From: Streptomyces sp. NRRL F-525
GTDB lineage: Bacteria; Actinomycetota; Actinomycetes; Streptomycetales; Streptomycetaceae
Length of the DNA stretch: 64,000 nt
Direction of reading: 5' to 3'
NCBI RefSeq assembly: GCF_000716605.1
Contig: NZ_JNXE01000050.1
Span: forward strand, 44,225 to 108,224
Numbering within the stretch: the stretch's first letter is position 1; every line of letters begins with the position of its first letter. Below the pieces are notes generated by a model. It made no database searches. It worked only from the letters and a program-made list of their open reading frames with translations, and had not been told where the DNA came from. Below, piece after piece: positions 1 to 7,292 of the stretch. Both the position numbers and the translations under genes were made by a program.

Positions 1-1161
1 AGCCGCAAGGTCGCCGTGGTGGGCGTGGCCCTGTCCGACTGCGGACGGGTCGACGACACGACCCCCTACGCCCTGCACGCCCAGGCGGCCCGCCGCGCAC
101 TGGCGGACGCGGGCCTGAACCGGTCGGTGGTGGACGGCTTCGCGTCGGCGGGTCTCGGCACCCTGGCCCCGGTGGAGGTGGCCGAATACCTAGGCCTGCG
201 CCCCACTTGGGTCGACTCCACCTCGGTCGGCGGCTCGACGTGGGAGGTCATGGCGGCGCACGCGGCGGACGCGATCGCCGCGGGCCACGCGAACGCCGTG
301 TTGCTGGTCTACGGCTCGACGGCCCGCGCCGACATCAAGGCGGGCCGCCGCACCGGCAACCTCTCCTTCGGCGCGCGAGGCCCGCTCCAGTTCGAGGTCC
401 CCTACGGCCACACGCTGATCGCGAAGTACGCGATGGCCGCGCGCCGACACATGCTCGAATACGGCACGACGATCGAGCAGTTGGCGGAGGTGGCGGTACA
501 GGCCCGCGCGAACGCCGCCCTGAACCCCGAGGCGATGTTCCGCGACCCGATCACCGTGGACGACGTCCTCTCCGGCCCGATGATCGCGGACCCGTTCACC
601 AAATTGCACTGCTGCATACGGTCCGACGGCGGGGCGGCGATCCTGCTGGCGGCCGAGGAGTACGTACGGGACTGCCGTACCGCGCCGGTGTGGGTGCTCG
701 GCACCGGGGAGCACGTGTCGCATGCCGCGATGTCGGAGTGGCCGGACTTCACGGTGTCACCGGCGGCAGTGAGCGGGCGACTGGCGTTCCAGCGGGCGGG
801 AGTTGAGCCGTCGGAGATCGACTTCGCGGAGATCTACGACGCGTTCACCTACATGACGCTGGTGACGCTGGAGGACCTGGGTTTCTGCGCGAAGGGTGAG
901 GGGGGTGCCTTTGTGGAGAAGGGGCGGTTGCGGGTGGCCGGCGGGGAGCTGCCGGTAAATACGGACGGGGGTGGGCTGTCGGCCCAACATCCCGGGATGC
1001 GGGGGCTGTTCCTGCTGGTGGAGGCGGTACGGCAGTTGCGGGGAGAGGCCGGGGCTCGTCAAGTGACGGGCGCGGACGGCGACTTGCCACGACTGGGGGT
1101 CGCCTCCGGGACGGGCGGCTGGTTCTGCTCTTCAGGGACGGTGGTGCTGGGCCGGGACTGA
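1..1161 (+). CDS. SCP-x-type thiolase / acetyl-CoA acetyltransferase-like protein, 5' partial
   Basis: The frame is open from the first base, and five codons (S R K V A) precede the first possible internal start, so the true start lies just outside the window. The fold is that of the lipid-transfer-protein/SCP-x branch of thiolases: a CCIRSDGGAA stretch in mid-protein, NTDGGGLSAQHPG near the C-terminus, and a closing GGWFCSSGTVVL. Members of this family usually work with a small Zn-ribbon/OB-fold protein as retro-aldolases or thiolases on branched or steroid-like acyl-CoAs. A DUF35 protein of that type occurs at 6222-6647, but not next to this gene. Cytosolic. The 3' end overlaps the convergent acyltransferase gene by 103 bases. 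Confidence 0.88.
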   Translation, partial: SRKVAVVGVALSDCGRVDDTTPYALHAQAARRALADAGLNRSVVDGFASAGLGTLAPVEVAEYLGLRPTWVDSTSVGGSTWEVMAAHAADAIAAGHANAVLLVYGSTARADIKAGRRTGNLSFGARGPLQFEVPYGHTLIAKYAMAARRHMLEYGTTIEQLAEVAVQARANAALNPEAMFRDPITVDDVLSGPMIADPFTKLHCCIRSDGGAAILLAAEEYVRDCRTAPVWVLGTGEHVSHAAMSEWPDFTVSPAAVSGRLAFQRAGVEPSEIDFAEIYDAFTYMTLVTLEDLGFCAKGEGGAFVEKGRLRVAGGELPVNTDGGGLSAQHPGMRGLFLLVEAVRQLRGEAGARQVTGADGDLPRLGVASGTGGWFCSSGTVVLGRD

Positions 1162-2264
1162 GCCATCAGGGACTTCCAGGACCGGTTCCGCTTGAAGGGC
1201 AGTTCGAAGATCTGGGAGAAGAGCCATGCCGTCAGCACCGACACGGGCAGGCCCAGGAGGAGCGTGAAGCAAAAGGTGTGCAGCCCGGGCGCGACGAAAT
1301 GCGGGGCCACTCGGCGGATGACGACCAGGACGATCGGCAGGTGGATCAGGTAGAGGCTGTAGGAGAAATCGCCGAGGCGCTGAAGGGGGCGCGTGGTCAA
1401 CAGCCGTACGAGGAAGGCAGGTTGGCCGGTGGCGACCGCGGCGATGAGCATCGTCATGGCGGGGGCGATAGCGAGGTCGATCCAGAAGTAGTGGCGCACC
1501 GTCCAGACGGAACCCTGGACGAAGCCGAGCGCCAGCACCGGCAGGGCGGCCAGGACGGCGAACCACCCCCACGGCAGACGCCGAACCCGCTCCGACGCGA
1601 CGACGATTCCCGCACCCACGACTCCGGCGACGAACACGGGGGCGAGATGCGGGGCGAGCCAGTTGTCGCCCTCGACCGGGTTCGAGCCGGGGGCCAGCAG
1701 TCCGCGGACGACCACCGGGAGCGTCACGCACGCGACCGCGGCGGCCGCGCTGAACCGCCGCCGGACAAGGAGGACGAGGGGGAAGAGGAGATATAACTCG
1801 GCCTCCACTCCGATCGACCAGAAGGCGCCGTTCGGGGTCGGGGCGAAGAACACATCCTGAAGGACAAGGCCGTAGACGAGAAGTGATGATCCGTCAGGCG
1901 GCCCGTAGTGCGAAGCCGGCACCACGAACAGCGAGATGGCGAGGCTCAGGGCCAGCGCCGCCCAGTACGGCGGCAGGATGCGCCAGGCGCGTCGGCGCAG
2001 GAACTGGGCGACACCGCCCGACCGCCAGCCGTGCCGGGCCGGGGAGATCGCGAGCGAGAAGCCGGACAGCACCAGGAAGAAGACGACGGCGATACGCCCG
2101 AACATCAGCACGTCCAGCACCCGGGGCGCCGAACTGTCGGGATACCCCGGGAAGGCGTACAGCCAGCAATGGAAAAGCACCACGTACAGCGCCGCCAGCC
2201 CGCGGAGACCGTCCAGCCCCAGCACCTGCCGACGTACGGGTGCCTCGCTCGCTCTCACATCCAC
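1059..2264 (-). CDS. acyltransferase 3 family membrane protein (OafA/YrhL type)
   Basis: This is a 401-residue polytopic membrane protein. The N-terminal LDGLRGLAALYVVLFHCW motif is the signature of the acyltransferase-3 family, which transfers acetyl or other acyl groups to extracytoplasmic sugars, antibiotics or cell-wall polymers. FWSIGVEAELY and the late FSYSLYLIHLP motif also fit, with about ten hydrophobic segments between. The last ~45 residues are polar and probably cytoplasmic. The start is GTG; no clear ribosome binding site was seen and a second GTG two codons on is possible. The acyl acceptor cannot be inferred. The 3' end runs 103 bases into the thiolase gene on the other strand. 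Confidence 0.85.
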   Translation of the reverse strand: MDVRASEAPVRRQVLGLDGLRGLAALYVVLFHCWLYAFPGYPDSSAPRVLDVLMFGRIAVVFFLVLSGFSLAISPARHGWRSGGVAQFLRRRAWRILPPYWAALALSLAISLFVVPASHYGPPDGSSLLVYGLVLQDVFFAPTPNGAFWSIGVEAELYLLFPLVLLVRRRFSAAAAVACVTLPVVVRGLLAPGSNPVEGDNWLAPHLAPVFVAGVVGAGIVVASERVRRLPWGWFAVLAALPVLALGFVQGSVWTVRHYFWIDLAIAPAMTMLIAAVATGQPAFLVRLLTTRPLQRLGDFSYSLYLIHLPIVLVVIRRVAPHFVAPGLHTFCFTLLLGLPVSVLTAWLFSQIFELPFKRNRSWKSLMAQSRPSTTVPEEQNQPPVPEATPSRGKSPSAPVT

Positions 2265-2337
2265 TGAAACTGAAATCGCTCGACCCTTTCTCCGACGCCA
2301 CCCTCAGCGAGTGGTACGGGGCGTCCGGCCGGGCAGT

Positions 2338-3693
2338 TCAACGGTCGGGGTGGACCGCGACGACGGCCTTGTCGTTGCCCGGGTCCGGATCGCGGTCGCC
2401 GACGTACCAATCCTGGGCCGGTTTCTTGTCCTGGAGGGTCAGGGTGCCTTCGCCCGGTTCGCCGAGGCGCATCGTGAACGTGAAGGTCTGGGTCTTGCCG
2501 GGCTCCAGGGCCTTGATGTCACAGGTGTACGTGAAGGCGCCGTTCTCGCAGTAGGGCTCGTAGGCGTCCTCGTCGTACTCCTGCATGGGCTGCTTCACCA
2601 TCTCCATGCCGAGCGGCGGGCTGAACACCAGTTGCTCCGTGGCGCCGGCGTCGGCGGGGCCGTTGTTGCGGACGGTGAGCTTGAAGGTCCGCTCGGTGCC
2701 GGGGGCGCCGTACAGGTTCACGTCGGAGACCGAGTAGTCGGCGTAGGTGTCGAGCACCACGTTCGTCCAGCCGCCGCCCTTGGCGTAGGTGCCCTTCCTG
2801 GCAGCGGTGGCTTCAGGACGGAGGGCCGGACCGTCACCGTGGTCCCCACCGGCCATGACACCCCCATCTCCCGGCCTCATGTCCAGCGCCCGGGCCTCGC
2901 TGTTGAAGGAGGCGTACATCTGCGTCTTGGGTGTACGGAGCCGGAGCGCGGGCCGGACGGTCACGGTCTGCCCGGGCGCGATGCGGAGATCCGGGAACTC
3001 GCAGACCGTGATGTGGCCCTTGTAGAAGCCCGGATAACGGCAGTTGGCGTACCGCTCCTCGAACTTCATGCGTTCGAGGCCGACTTCGAGCACCAGCCCC
3101 CTGGCCGGCACCTCGCCGGTGTTCCGCACCACGATCGGCTCGCTCAGCACGGCCCCCGGACGAACTCCGCCGAGTGACTTCGTCGTCAGTACCTCGACCA
3201 CCGGCTCGCCTACGACAGCCTTCGTCCGCGCCGTGACCTTCTTCCCGCTCCGGCCCGTGTACGTGTACCGGACTTCCCCCGCATCTCCCGGCTTACTTCC
3301 CTTGGCCGCGACCAGAGAGACACCTCCATCCGACCTGCTGTCGTACTCGGAACGCACCGCACACGTCATATGCGTGGGGCTGCCCGTACAGTTCCCGCCT
3401 TTGCGCAGTACGACCGCGCTCTCCGCACCGGGCAGCACGTCCACGGTGAGGGTGTGATCGACGGGTCCCCTGCCACCGGCGTGCACCTTGCCGTCGTCGA
3501 CGGAGAAGTGGAACGGGTCCTTGCCCTGAGGGCCGGACTTGTCGCCGACGGGGCGTAAGTAGAACACCTCGGGCGCGGTGATGGAGGGTGCCTTGTTGGT
3601 TTCCCCGCTGCCACAGGATGTGACCGCCGCGAACAGGAAGGTGACGGCTGCTCCGGCGCCGACCGTGCGCTTCAGCGGACGACGCCTGTTCAC
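2338..3693 (-). CDS. secreted lipoprotein with DUF11/CARDB-like beta-sandwich repeats
   Basis: The 451-residue product starts with a basic N-terminus and hydrophobic core ending in AVTSC, so Cys27 is the likely lipidated residue and the protein sits outside the membrane. Two regions around residues 165-260 and 320-440 have the VVRNTGEVPARG / TVRNNGPADAG pattern of DUF11/CARDB-type repeats, ending each time in a short Cys-bracketed loop. No catalytic motif is visible, so it is probably a binding or structural surface protein. The start is GTG, preceded by a GGGGGAG ribosome binding site. It stands alone, with the inverted-repeat element behind its start. Confidence 0.75.
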   Translation of the reverse strand: MNRRRPLKRTVGAGAAVTFLFAAVTSCGSGETNKAPSITAPEVFYLRPVGDKSGPQGKDPFHFSVDDGKVHAGGRGPVDHTLTVDVLPGAESAVVLRKGGNCTGSPTHMTCAVRSEYDSRSDGGVSLVAAKGSKPGDAGEVRYTYTGRSGKKVTARTKAVVGEPVVEVLTTKSLGGVRPGAVLSEPIVVRNTGEVPARGLVLEVGLERMKFEERYANCRYPGFYKGHITVCEFPDLRIAPGQTVTVRPALRLRTPKTQMYASFNSEARALDMRPGDGGVMAGGDHGDGPALRPEATAARKGTYAKGGGWTNVVLDTYADYSVSDVNLYGAPGTERTFKLTVRNNGPADAGATEQLVFSPPLGMEMVKQPMQEYDEDAYEPYCENGAFTYTCDIKALEPGKTQTFTFTMRLGEPGEGTLTLQDKKPAQDWYVGDRDPDPGNDKAVVAVHPDR

Positions 3694-4037
3694 TGTCTCC
3701 CCCGTTTTCCCTCCGATGAGCTTGGGGGATCAACGTACTCCGTTCACCAGTGGACGTTGGGCCACTCGCTTCTTGGCCAGTGTCGGGCTTCCACGGCCCG
3801 AGTAAAGGGCGCTCCCTGCGGTCGCGTCGGCTCCGCCGATTCCGCTTCGCTCCACCCTTGACTAGGGCCGCTCCAGCCCGTTTCAGAAGCGAGCGAGCGG
3901 CCCGGAGGAACGGGTGGCCAGGCAGACATCCCCCTAAGGTGTCCCCCGCGAAGCCCCCACCGGCCGGTAGCCGCTTAGCCCACCCGGCGTGCTGGCGAGA
4001 CGCGAGCGCGCCCCGCTGCACCGGCCAGCAAGACAGT
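3694..4037. other. intergenic region holding a composite repeat element
   Basis: This 344-base gap contains no credible gene. Nearly all of it is taken by a dispersed repeat unit and one arm of a large inverted repeat, described separately. The first ~60 bases, up to about 3756, should hold the promoter of the lipoprotein gene at 2338-3693. Confidence 0.7.
3757..3857 (+). repeat. dispersed repeat unit A, left copy
   Basis: This stretch aligns almost base for base, in the same orientation, with the last ~109 bases of the window. The shared core includes CGAGTAAAGGGCGCTCC and a run of short imperfect palindromes ending in GATTCCGCTNCGCTCCACC. It has no open frame of its own. It is directly continuous with the left arm of the inverted repeat, so units A and B may be one longer element. 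Confidence 0.75.
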
Positions 4038-4130
4038 TCAGGCAGGGGGATGTCTGCCTGGCCACCCGTTCCTCCGGGCCGCTCGCTCGCTTCTGAAACG
4101 GGCTGGAGCGGCCCTAGTCAAGGGTGGAGC
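3850..4130. repeat. large inverted repeat (86-base arms, ~108-base spacer), possible non-autonomous mobile element
   Basis: The arms at about 3850-3935 and 4044-4130 are near-perfect reverse complements. Each includes CCCTTGACTAGGGCCGCTCC at the outer end and GCCAGGCAGACATCCCCCT at the inner end. The spacer encodes no transposase. The right arm ends inside the coding frame of the PNPOx-family gene and supplies its last codons and stop, so an insertion or rearrangement took place there. Unit A lies against the left arm. It could be a MITE-like element, or two inverted copies of one dispersed repeat joined by recombination. Confidence 0.7.
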
Positions 4131-4724
4131 GACGTCAGGGAACACGCGGTACAGGGTCCAGGACGGGGCAGGGGTTTCCGGTTCGCGTTGTGCCAGTTCC
4201 CAGGCCGCCTCAGACGCCTGCGTCAACTCGTCCAGGGACGGCAGGACTTCGCTCTGGTGGCCGGTCAGGGCTGCTGCCAGGGCGCCTGTCGAGTGGGCGT
4301 GGAGGTCTGTCTGGGATTCGGTCGGGGTTGCCGGGAGGACCGGGCCTCGTAGGCGGACCTGGCGGCCGAGGCGGGGCCAGTAGAAGGCGAGGGCGGCGTA
4401 GGCGAAGCCCTTCAGTTGGTGGCCTTTGCGGCTCGTGGAGTGGGTCGCGAAGGACCAGCCCTCCTCGTCCGCGCCGTGCAGCATCACCATCCGTACGTCG
4501 GGGAGGCCGCCGCCCTCTGTCGCCGGGTCGCCGTCCCGCGTCGCCAGTGACATCACGTGGGGTTCGGGCTCACCCGCCGCCACTGCCTCCGCGAACCAGG
4601 TGGTGAAGAGGGGGAGGGGGGAGTCCGGGGTTGCCGTCGGGTCCAGGGGTGGGAGCTTGGTCAGCTCGGGGGCCCATACGCGTAGTGATTTCAGTAGTTC
4701 GTGGAGGTCCGTTCCCGTTGCCAT
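4038..4724 (-). CDS. pyridoxamine 5'-phosphate oxidase family protein, C-terminus replaced by repeat
   Basis: The first ~200 residues are a flavin-dependent PNPOx split-barrel protein: PLFTTWFAEAVAAGEPEPHVMSL, an RMVMLHGADEEGWSFATH strand pair, KGHQLKGFAYAALAFYWPRLGRQVRLRG, and W-TLYRVFP. In family members the last strand continues as VEFWQG followed by an RLH-type motif. Here the frame leaves the family right after FPDV and reads ~28 Arg/Pro-rich residues from the inverted-repeat arm to a stop. The C-terminal FMN/PLP-binding segment is therefore missing, and no remnant lies on the far side of the repeat. The product is probably impaired; a complete pdxH exists at 51625-52311. The ATG was chosen because homology starts there; longer upstream readings overlap the GNAT gene. 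Confidence 0.75.
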   Translation of the reverse strand: MATGTDLHELLKSLRVWAPELTKLPPLDPTATPDSPLPLFTTWFAEAVAAGEPEPHVMSLATRDGDPATEGGGLPDVRMVMLHGADEEGWSFATHSTSRKGHQLKGFAYAALAFYWPRLGRQVRLRGPVLPATPTESQTDLHAHSTGALAAALTGHQSEVLPSLDELTQASEAAWELAQREPETPAPSWTLYRVFPDVAPPLTRAAPARFRSERAARRNGWPGRHPPA

Positions 4725-4734
4725 GGGGTGAGTA

Positions 4735-5613
4735 TCACCTCGGGGCCGGGGCGGGGTGGAAGTCGTAGCCCGCGAAGTCCTCCACCGGGCGGTAGCCGAT
4801 GCGCTGGTACAGGGCGTTGCTCGTGGGGTTGGCCAGGTCCGTGAACAGGAGTACCTCGTCCGCGCCCGCCGCCCTTGCCATTGCGCTGACATCCACCGTC
4901 ACCGCGCCCGCGTACCCCCGGCCCCTGAGGTCCGCCGGGGTGTAGACGGGGGCTACCCGGATCTGGCCGGCCACCTTCGGCGTGAGCCCGGCCATGGACA
5001 CCGGCGTACCGTCCGGGGTCTCCCAGAGCGTGATCCCGCCGTACGCGATCCGGGAGTCGGCCCACTCGCCGGGGTCCTGCGAGGTGCCGCTCTCGCCGAT
5101 CGCCTCGGTGAACTCGACGTACCAGCGCACGAGTTGCTCGCGGTCGTTTGCCGTCGCGACTCTCGGGCGGCCCGGTGGGGCGGGTTGTGGGGTCGTCAAC
5201 TCGGCGAGTCGGTACAGGCGTTGGCGTGCGTGGAGTGCGGGTGACCGTCCCGTCCGTCGCGCCCATGCCTCCGCGAACGTCGCTGCCGTGTCCAGTTCGC
5301 CCATGACTCCCGGCAACTCGTCGCCCCGCAAGGCCAATTGGGCGGCCAGCTCCGTGGCCTCCTCGGCGGTGAGGGGCGTCAGCATCAGGCGGCCGGGAGG
5401 TGTGCGGAAGAAGGCGGCCCGTACTTCGCCGTCGCGTTCCAGGGTGCCGAACACCGGGTCGCCCTCGCCGTACACCCGCAGCCCTCGGCTGCTCAGCGCC
5501 GCCGTCACCGTGAGGTGGACCGTGTGCAGCGCGGGGCGGGAACGCAGGAACTCCCCTGCCCGGGTGAGGAATTGGTCCAGGTCACCGGTGATGTGCCAGT
5601 CGTCGGTCGTCAC
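4735..5613 (-). CDS. GNAT family N-acetyltransferase
   Basis: This 292-residue protein has a degenerate N-terminal GNAT-like half and a typical C-terminal acetyl-CoA domain. The acetyl-CoA loop is visible as RGRGYAGAVTVDVS, followed by ALYQRIGYRPVEDFAGYDF at the end. It probably acetylates a small-molecule or protein amine; the substrate is unknown. The start is GTG with a GGAGG site supplied by the last codons of the preceding gene. The two overlap by four bases (GTGA), so both acetyltransferases are translationally coupled. The PNPOx-family gene follows 10 bases downstream on the same strand. Confidence 0.85.
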   Translation of the reverse strand: MTTDDWHITGDLDQFLTRAGEFLRSRPALHTVHLTVTAALSSRGLRVYGEGDPVFGTLERDGEVRAAFFRTPPGRLMLTPLTAEEATELAAQLALRGDELPGVMGELDTAATFAEAWARRTGRSPALHARQRLYRLAELTTPQPAPPGRPRVATANDREQLVRWYVEFTEAIGESGTSQDPGEWADSRIAYGGITLWETPDGTPVSMAGLTPKVAGQIRVAPVYTPADLRGRGYAGAVTVDVSAMARAAGADEVLLFTDLANPTSNALYQRIGYRPVEDFAGYDFHPAPAPR

Positions 5614-6209
5614 AGCTGGACCTCCGGGTCCGTCGCCAGCCGGCCGTGCAGGTGGACGTCACGGAACGCGTCCCGCCGGCCCGCCTCGAACATCGCCCCG
5701 CGCAACGTCCCCTCGGCCGGGAACCCGCAGCGCTCGGCGATCCGGCAGGACGCGTCGTGGCCGAGGGCATGGCCCAGTTCGAGGCGGTGCAGGCCCAGGT
5801 CGGTCAGGGCCCAGCGGGCGGCGAGGGTGAGGGCGCGGGTGGCTACGTTGCGGCCGCGGGCCTCGGGGAGGGTCCAGTAGCCGACGCGGGCGACGCGGAT
5901 GACGTGGTCGATGTCGTTGACGCCGATGTGCCCCAGCGTCGTACCGCTGACCGCGTCCGTGACGCAGAACGACGCGCTGACGCCGTCCTCCGCGTTCTCG
6001 GCGCGGGAGCGCAGCGAGCTGCGGGCGCCGGTGACGTCCGTGACCGGCCGCAGGGGGGTGTTCCAGCGCTGGAACTCGGGGTCGGACACCCCGCGCAGCC
6101 AGTCCGTCACATCGGTGTCGTCGTCGGCGTCCCAGGGGCGCAGCCGAAGTCCATGACCGTTCAGCTCGGGGAAGGGGTGCTGGAGAGACCGCTCGCGTAT
6201 GTGGGCCAT
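5610..6209 (-). CDS. RimJ/RimL-type GNAT N-acetyltransferase
   Basis: A 199-residue single-domain acetyltransferase of the Acetyltransf_3 group. LRLRPWDADD at the N-terminus, VARVGYWTLPEARGRNVATRAL (the acetyl-CoA binding loop) and a C-terminal RIAERCGFPAEGTLRGA block match RimJ/RimL proteins that acetylate N-terminal amines or small molecules. It overlaps the second GNAT gene by four bases and is probably the first gene of that small operon. The 12-base gap to the DUF35 gene suggests possible read-through from the DoxX operon. The target is not predictable. Confidence 0.87.
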   Translation of the reverse strand: MAHIRERSLQHPFPELNGHGLRLRPWDADDDTDVTDWLRGVSDPEFQRWNTPLRPVTDVTGARSSLRSRAENAEDGVSASFCVTDAVSGTTLGHIGVNDIDHVIRVARVGYWTLPEARGRNVATRALTLAARWALTDLGLHRLELGHALGHDASCRIAERCGFPAEGTLRGAMFEAGRRDAFRDVHLHGRLATDPEVQL

Positions 6210-6221
6210 CGCGCCATTGAA

Positions 6222-6647
6222 TCAAGCGTCGCGCGCACCGGGTACGTCATTTCCCCTCGGCCTGAACACCGGCACCCCGTCCCGGAACGCCACCTCGACC
6301 GCCATCCCCGCGCGCAGTTCGGCGGGGCCTGCCTGCACCATTTCCGTCATCATCCGCGGGCCCTCCGCGAGGTCGACGACGGCCGCCACGTACGGCACCC
6401 GCTCCCCGAAGGGCGGCAGGTCGTTGCGGTGGACGACGGACCAGGTGTAGAGGGTGGCGCGGCCGGTCGCGGGCCGCCAGGTGACGTTCTCGCTCCAGCA
6501 GTGCGGGCAGAACTCGCGCGGGTAGTGGTGGGCCCGGCCGCAGTCCGCGCAGTGGCGGAGGAGCAGGCGGCCCTGCGCCGCGGCCTCCCAGTAGGTGCGG
6601 GTGAACGCGTCGGGCTCGGGGACGTCGTAGCGCGGGGAGGCGGTCAT
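6222..6647 (-). CDS. Zn-ribbon / OB-fold protein (DUF35 type)
   Basis: The 141-residue product has a four-cysteine rubredoxin-like zinc ribbon (Cys33, Cys36, Cys47, Cys50), then an OB-fold beginning near TLYTWSVVHR. Such proteins are obligate partners of SCP-x thiolases or retro-aldolases and of MaoC-type hydratases in steroid and branched acyl-CoA degradation, where they stabilise the complex and help bind the CoA ester. The thiolase at the left edge of the window is a plausible partner. Its ATG overlaps the DoxX stop codon (TGATG), so the pair is coupled. The much longer reading of this frame has no support. Confidence 0.88.
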   Translation of the reverse strand: MTASPRYDVPEPDAFTRTYWEAAAQGRLLLRHCADCGRAHHYPREFCPHCWSENVTWRPATGRATLYTWSVVHRNDLPPFGERVPYVAAVVDLAEGPRMMTEMVQAGPAELRAGMAVEVAFRDGVPVFRPRGNDVPGARDA

Positions 6648-7096
6648 CAGAACCAGCCCAGGGCCGCGTCCACCGACCACACCTGCCAGGACATCGCGAA
6701 GAGGGCCACGAGGGAGATGAGGGCCATCATCGCGTTCTGCCCCTGCTCCGCCCAGTCGTGGATCATCAGCGTGAAGTAGAGGACGTTGAGGAGCAGGCCC
6801 CCGACGAGCGCGGCCGGGGTGAGGAAGCCCACGACCAGGCCGAGGCCGACCGCCAGCTCGGCGTAGACGACGACGTACGCCATCGTGCGCGGGCGCGGCG
6901 CGACCATCACGTCGAAGCCCGAACGGACCGCCGTCCAGCGGTGTTTGGCGGCGACGTCGGCCGCCCACGCGATGCCGGTGCCGCGCTCGAACCAGGCCTT
7001 CTTGTCCTTGTGCCGCCAGCTCTCCAGCCACCACAGCCCGAGTCCTATACGGAGGACCGCGAGCCAGTCCGCTCCGCTGAGCCAGATCGCATCCAT
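6647..7096 (-). CDS. DoxX family membrane protein
   Basis: A 149-residue protein with four hydrophobic segments and the DoxX-family N-terminus LAVLRIGLGLWWLESWRHKD. The family is linked to membrane redox and thiol homeostasis, but its exact role is unsettled. It leads a two-gene operon with the DUF35 protein. The ATG lies five bases from a perfect CTGACG-GTA-CGTCAG palindrome that is repeated, in looser form, upstream of several catabolic genes in this window. A repressor there would block both genes, which ties DoxX to the catabolic regulon. Confidence 0.87.
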   Translation of the reverse strand: MDAIWLSGADWLAVLRIGLGLWWLESWRHKDKKAWFERGTGIAWAADVAAKHRWTAVRSGFDVMVAPRPRTMAYVVVYAELAVGLGLVVGFLTPAALVGGLLLNVLYFTLMIHDWAEQGQNAMMALISLVALFAMSWQVWSVDAALGWF

Positions 7097-7100
7097 GAAT

Positions 7101-7115
7101 CTGACGGTACGTCAG
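7101..7115. promoter_or_regulatory. operator-like palindrome upstream of the DoxX-DUF35 operon
   Basis: CTGACGGTACGTCAG has two perfect 6-base arms around a 3-base centre. It lies immediately upstream of the DoxX start codon. The same half-sites (CTGAC, five bases, GTCAG) recur at four other promoter regions between here and 29 kb. Confidence 0.6.
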
Positions 7116-7292
7116 AAGCTGAAGAAAGCCGAGAGCCGGCCATGAAAATCCTGTGGTCCGGCCGTGCCGCTGTGGGTCCCCCATGAATGCCCGGCAGATT
7201 GTTGACGATTTTGTTCGGGCCCGATTACGTTCGCAAGCGCAAGGCCAAGGAGCGGTCAGGAAGACGCGGTCGGGAAGACGAGAGGCAGCACG

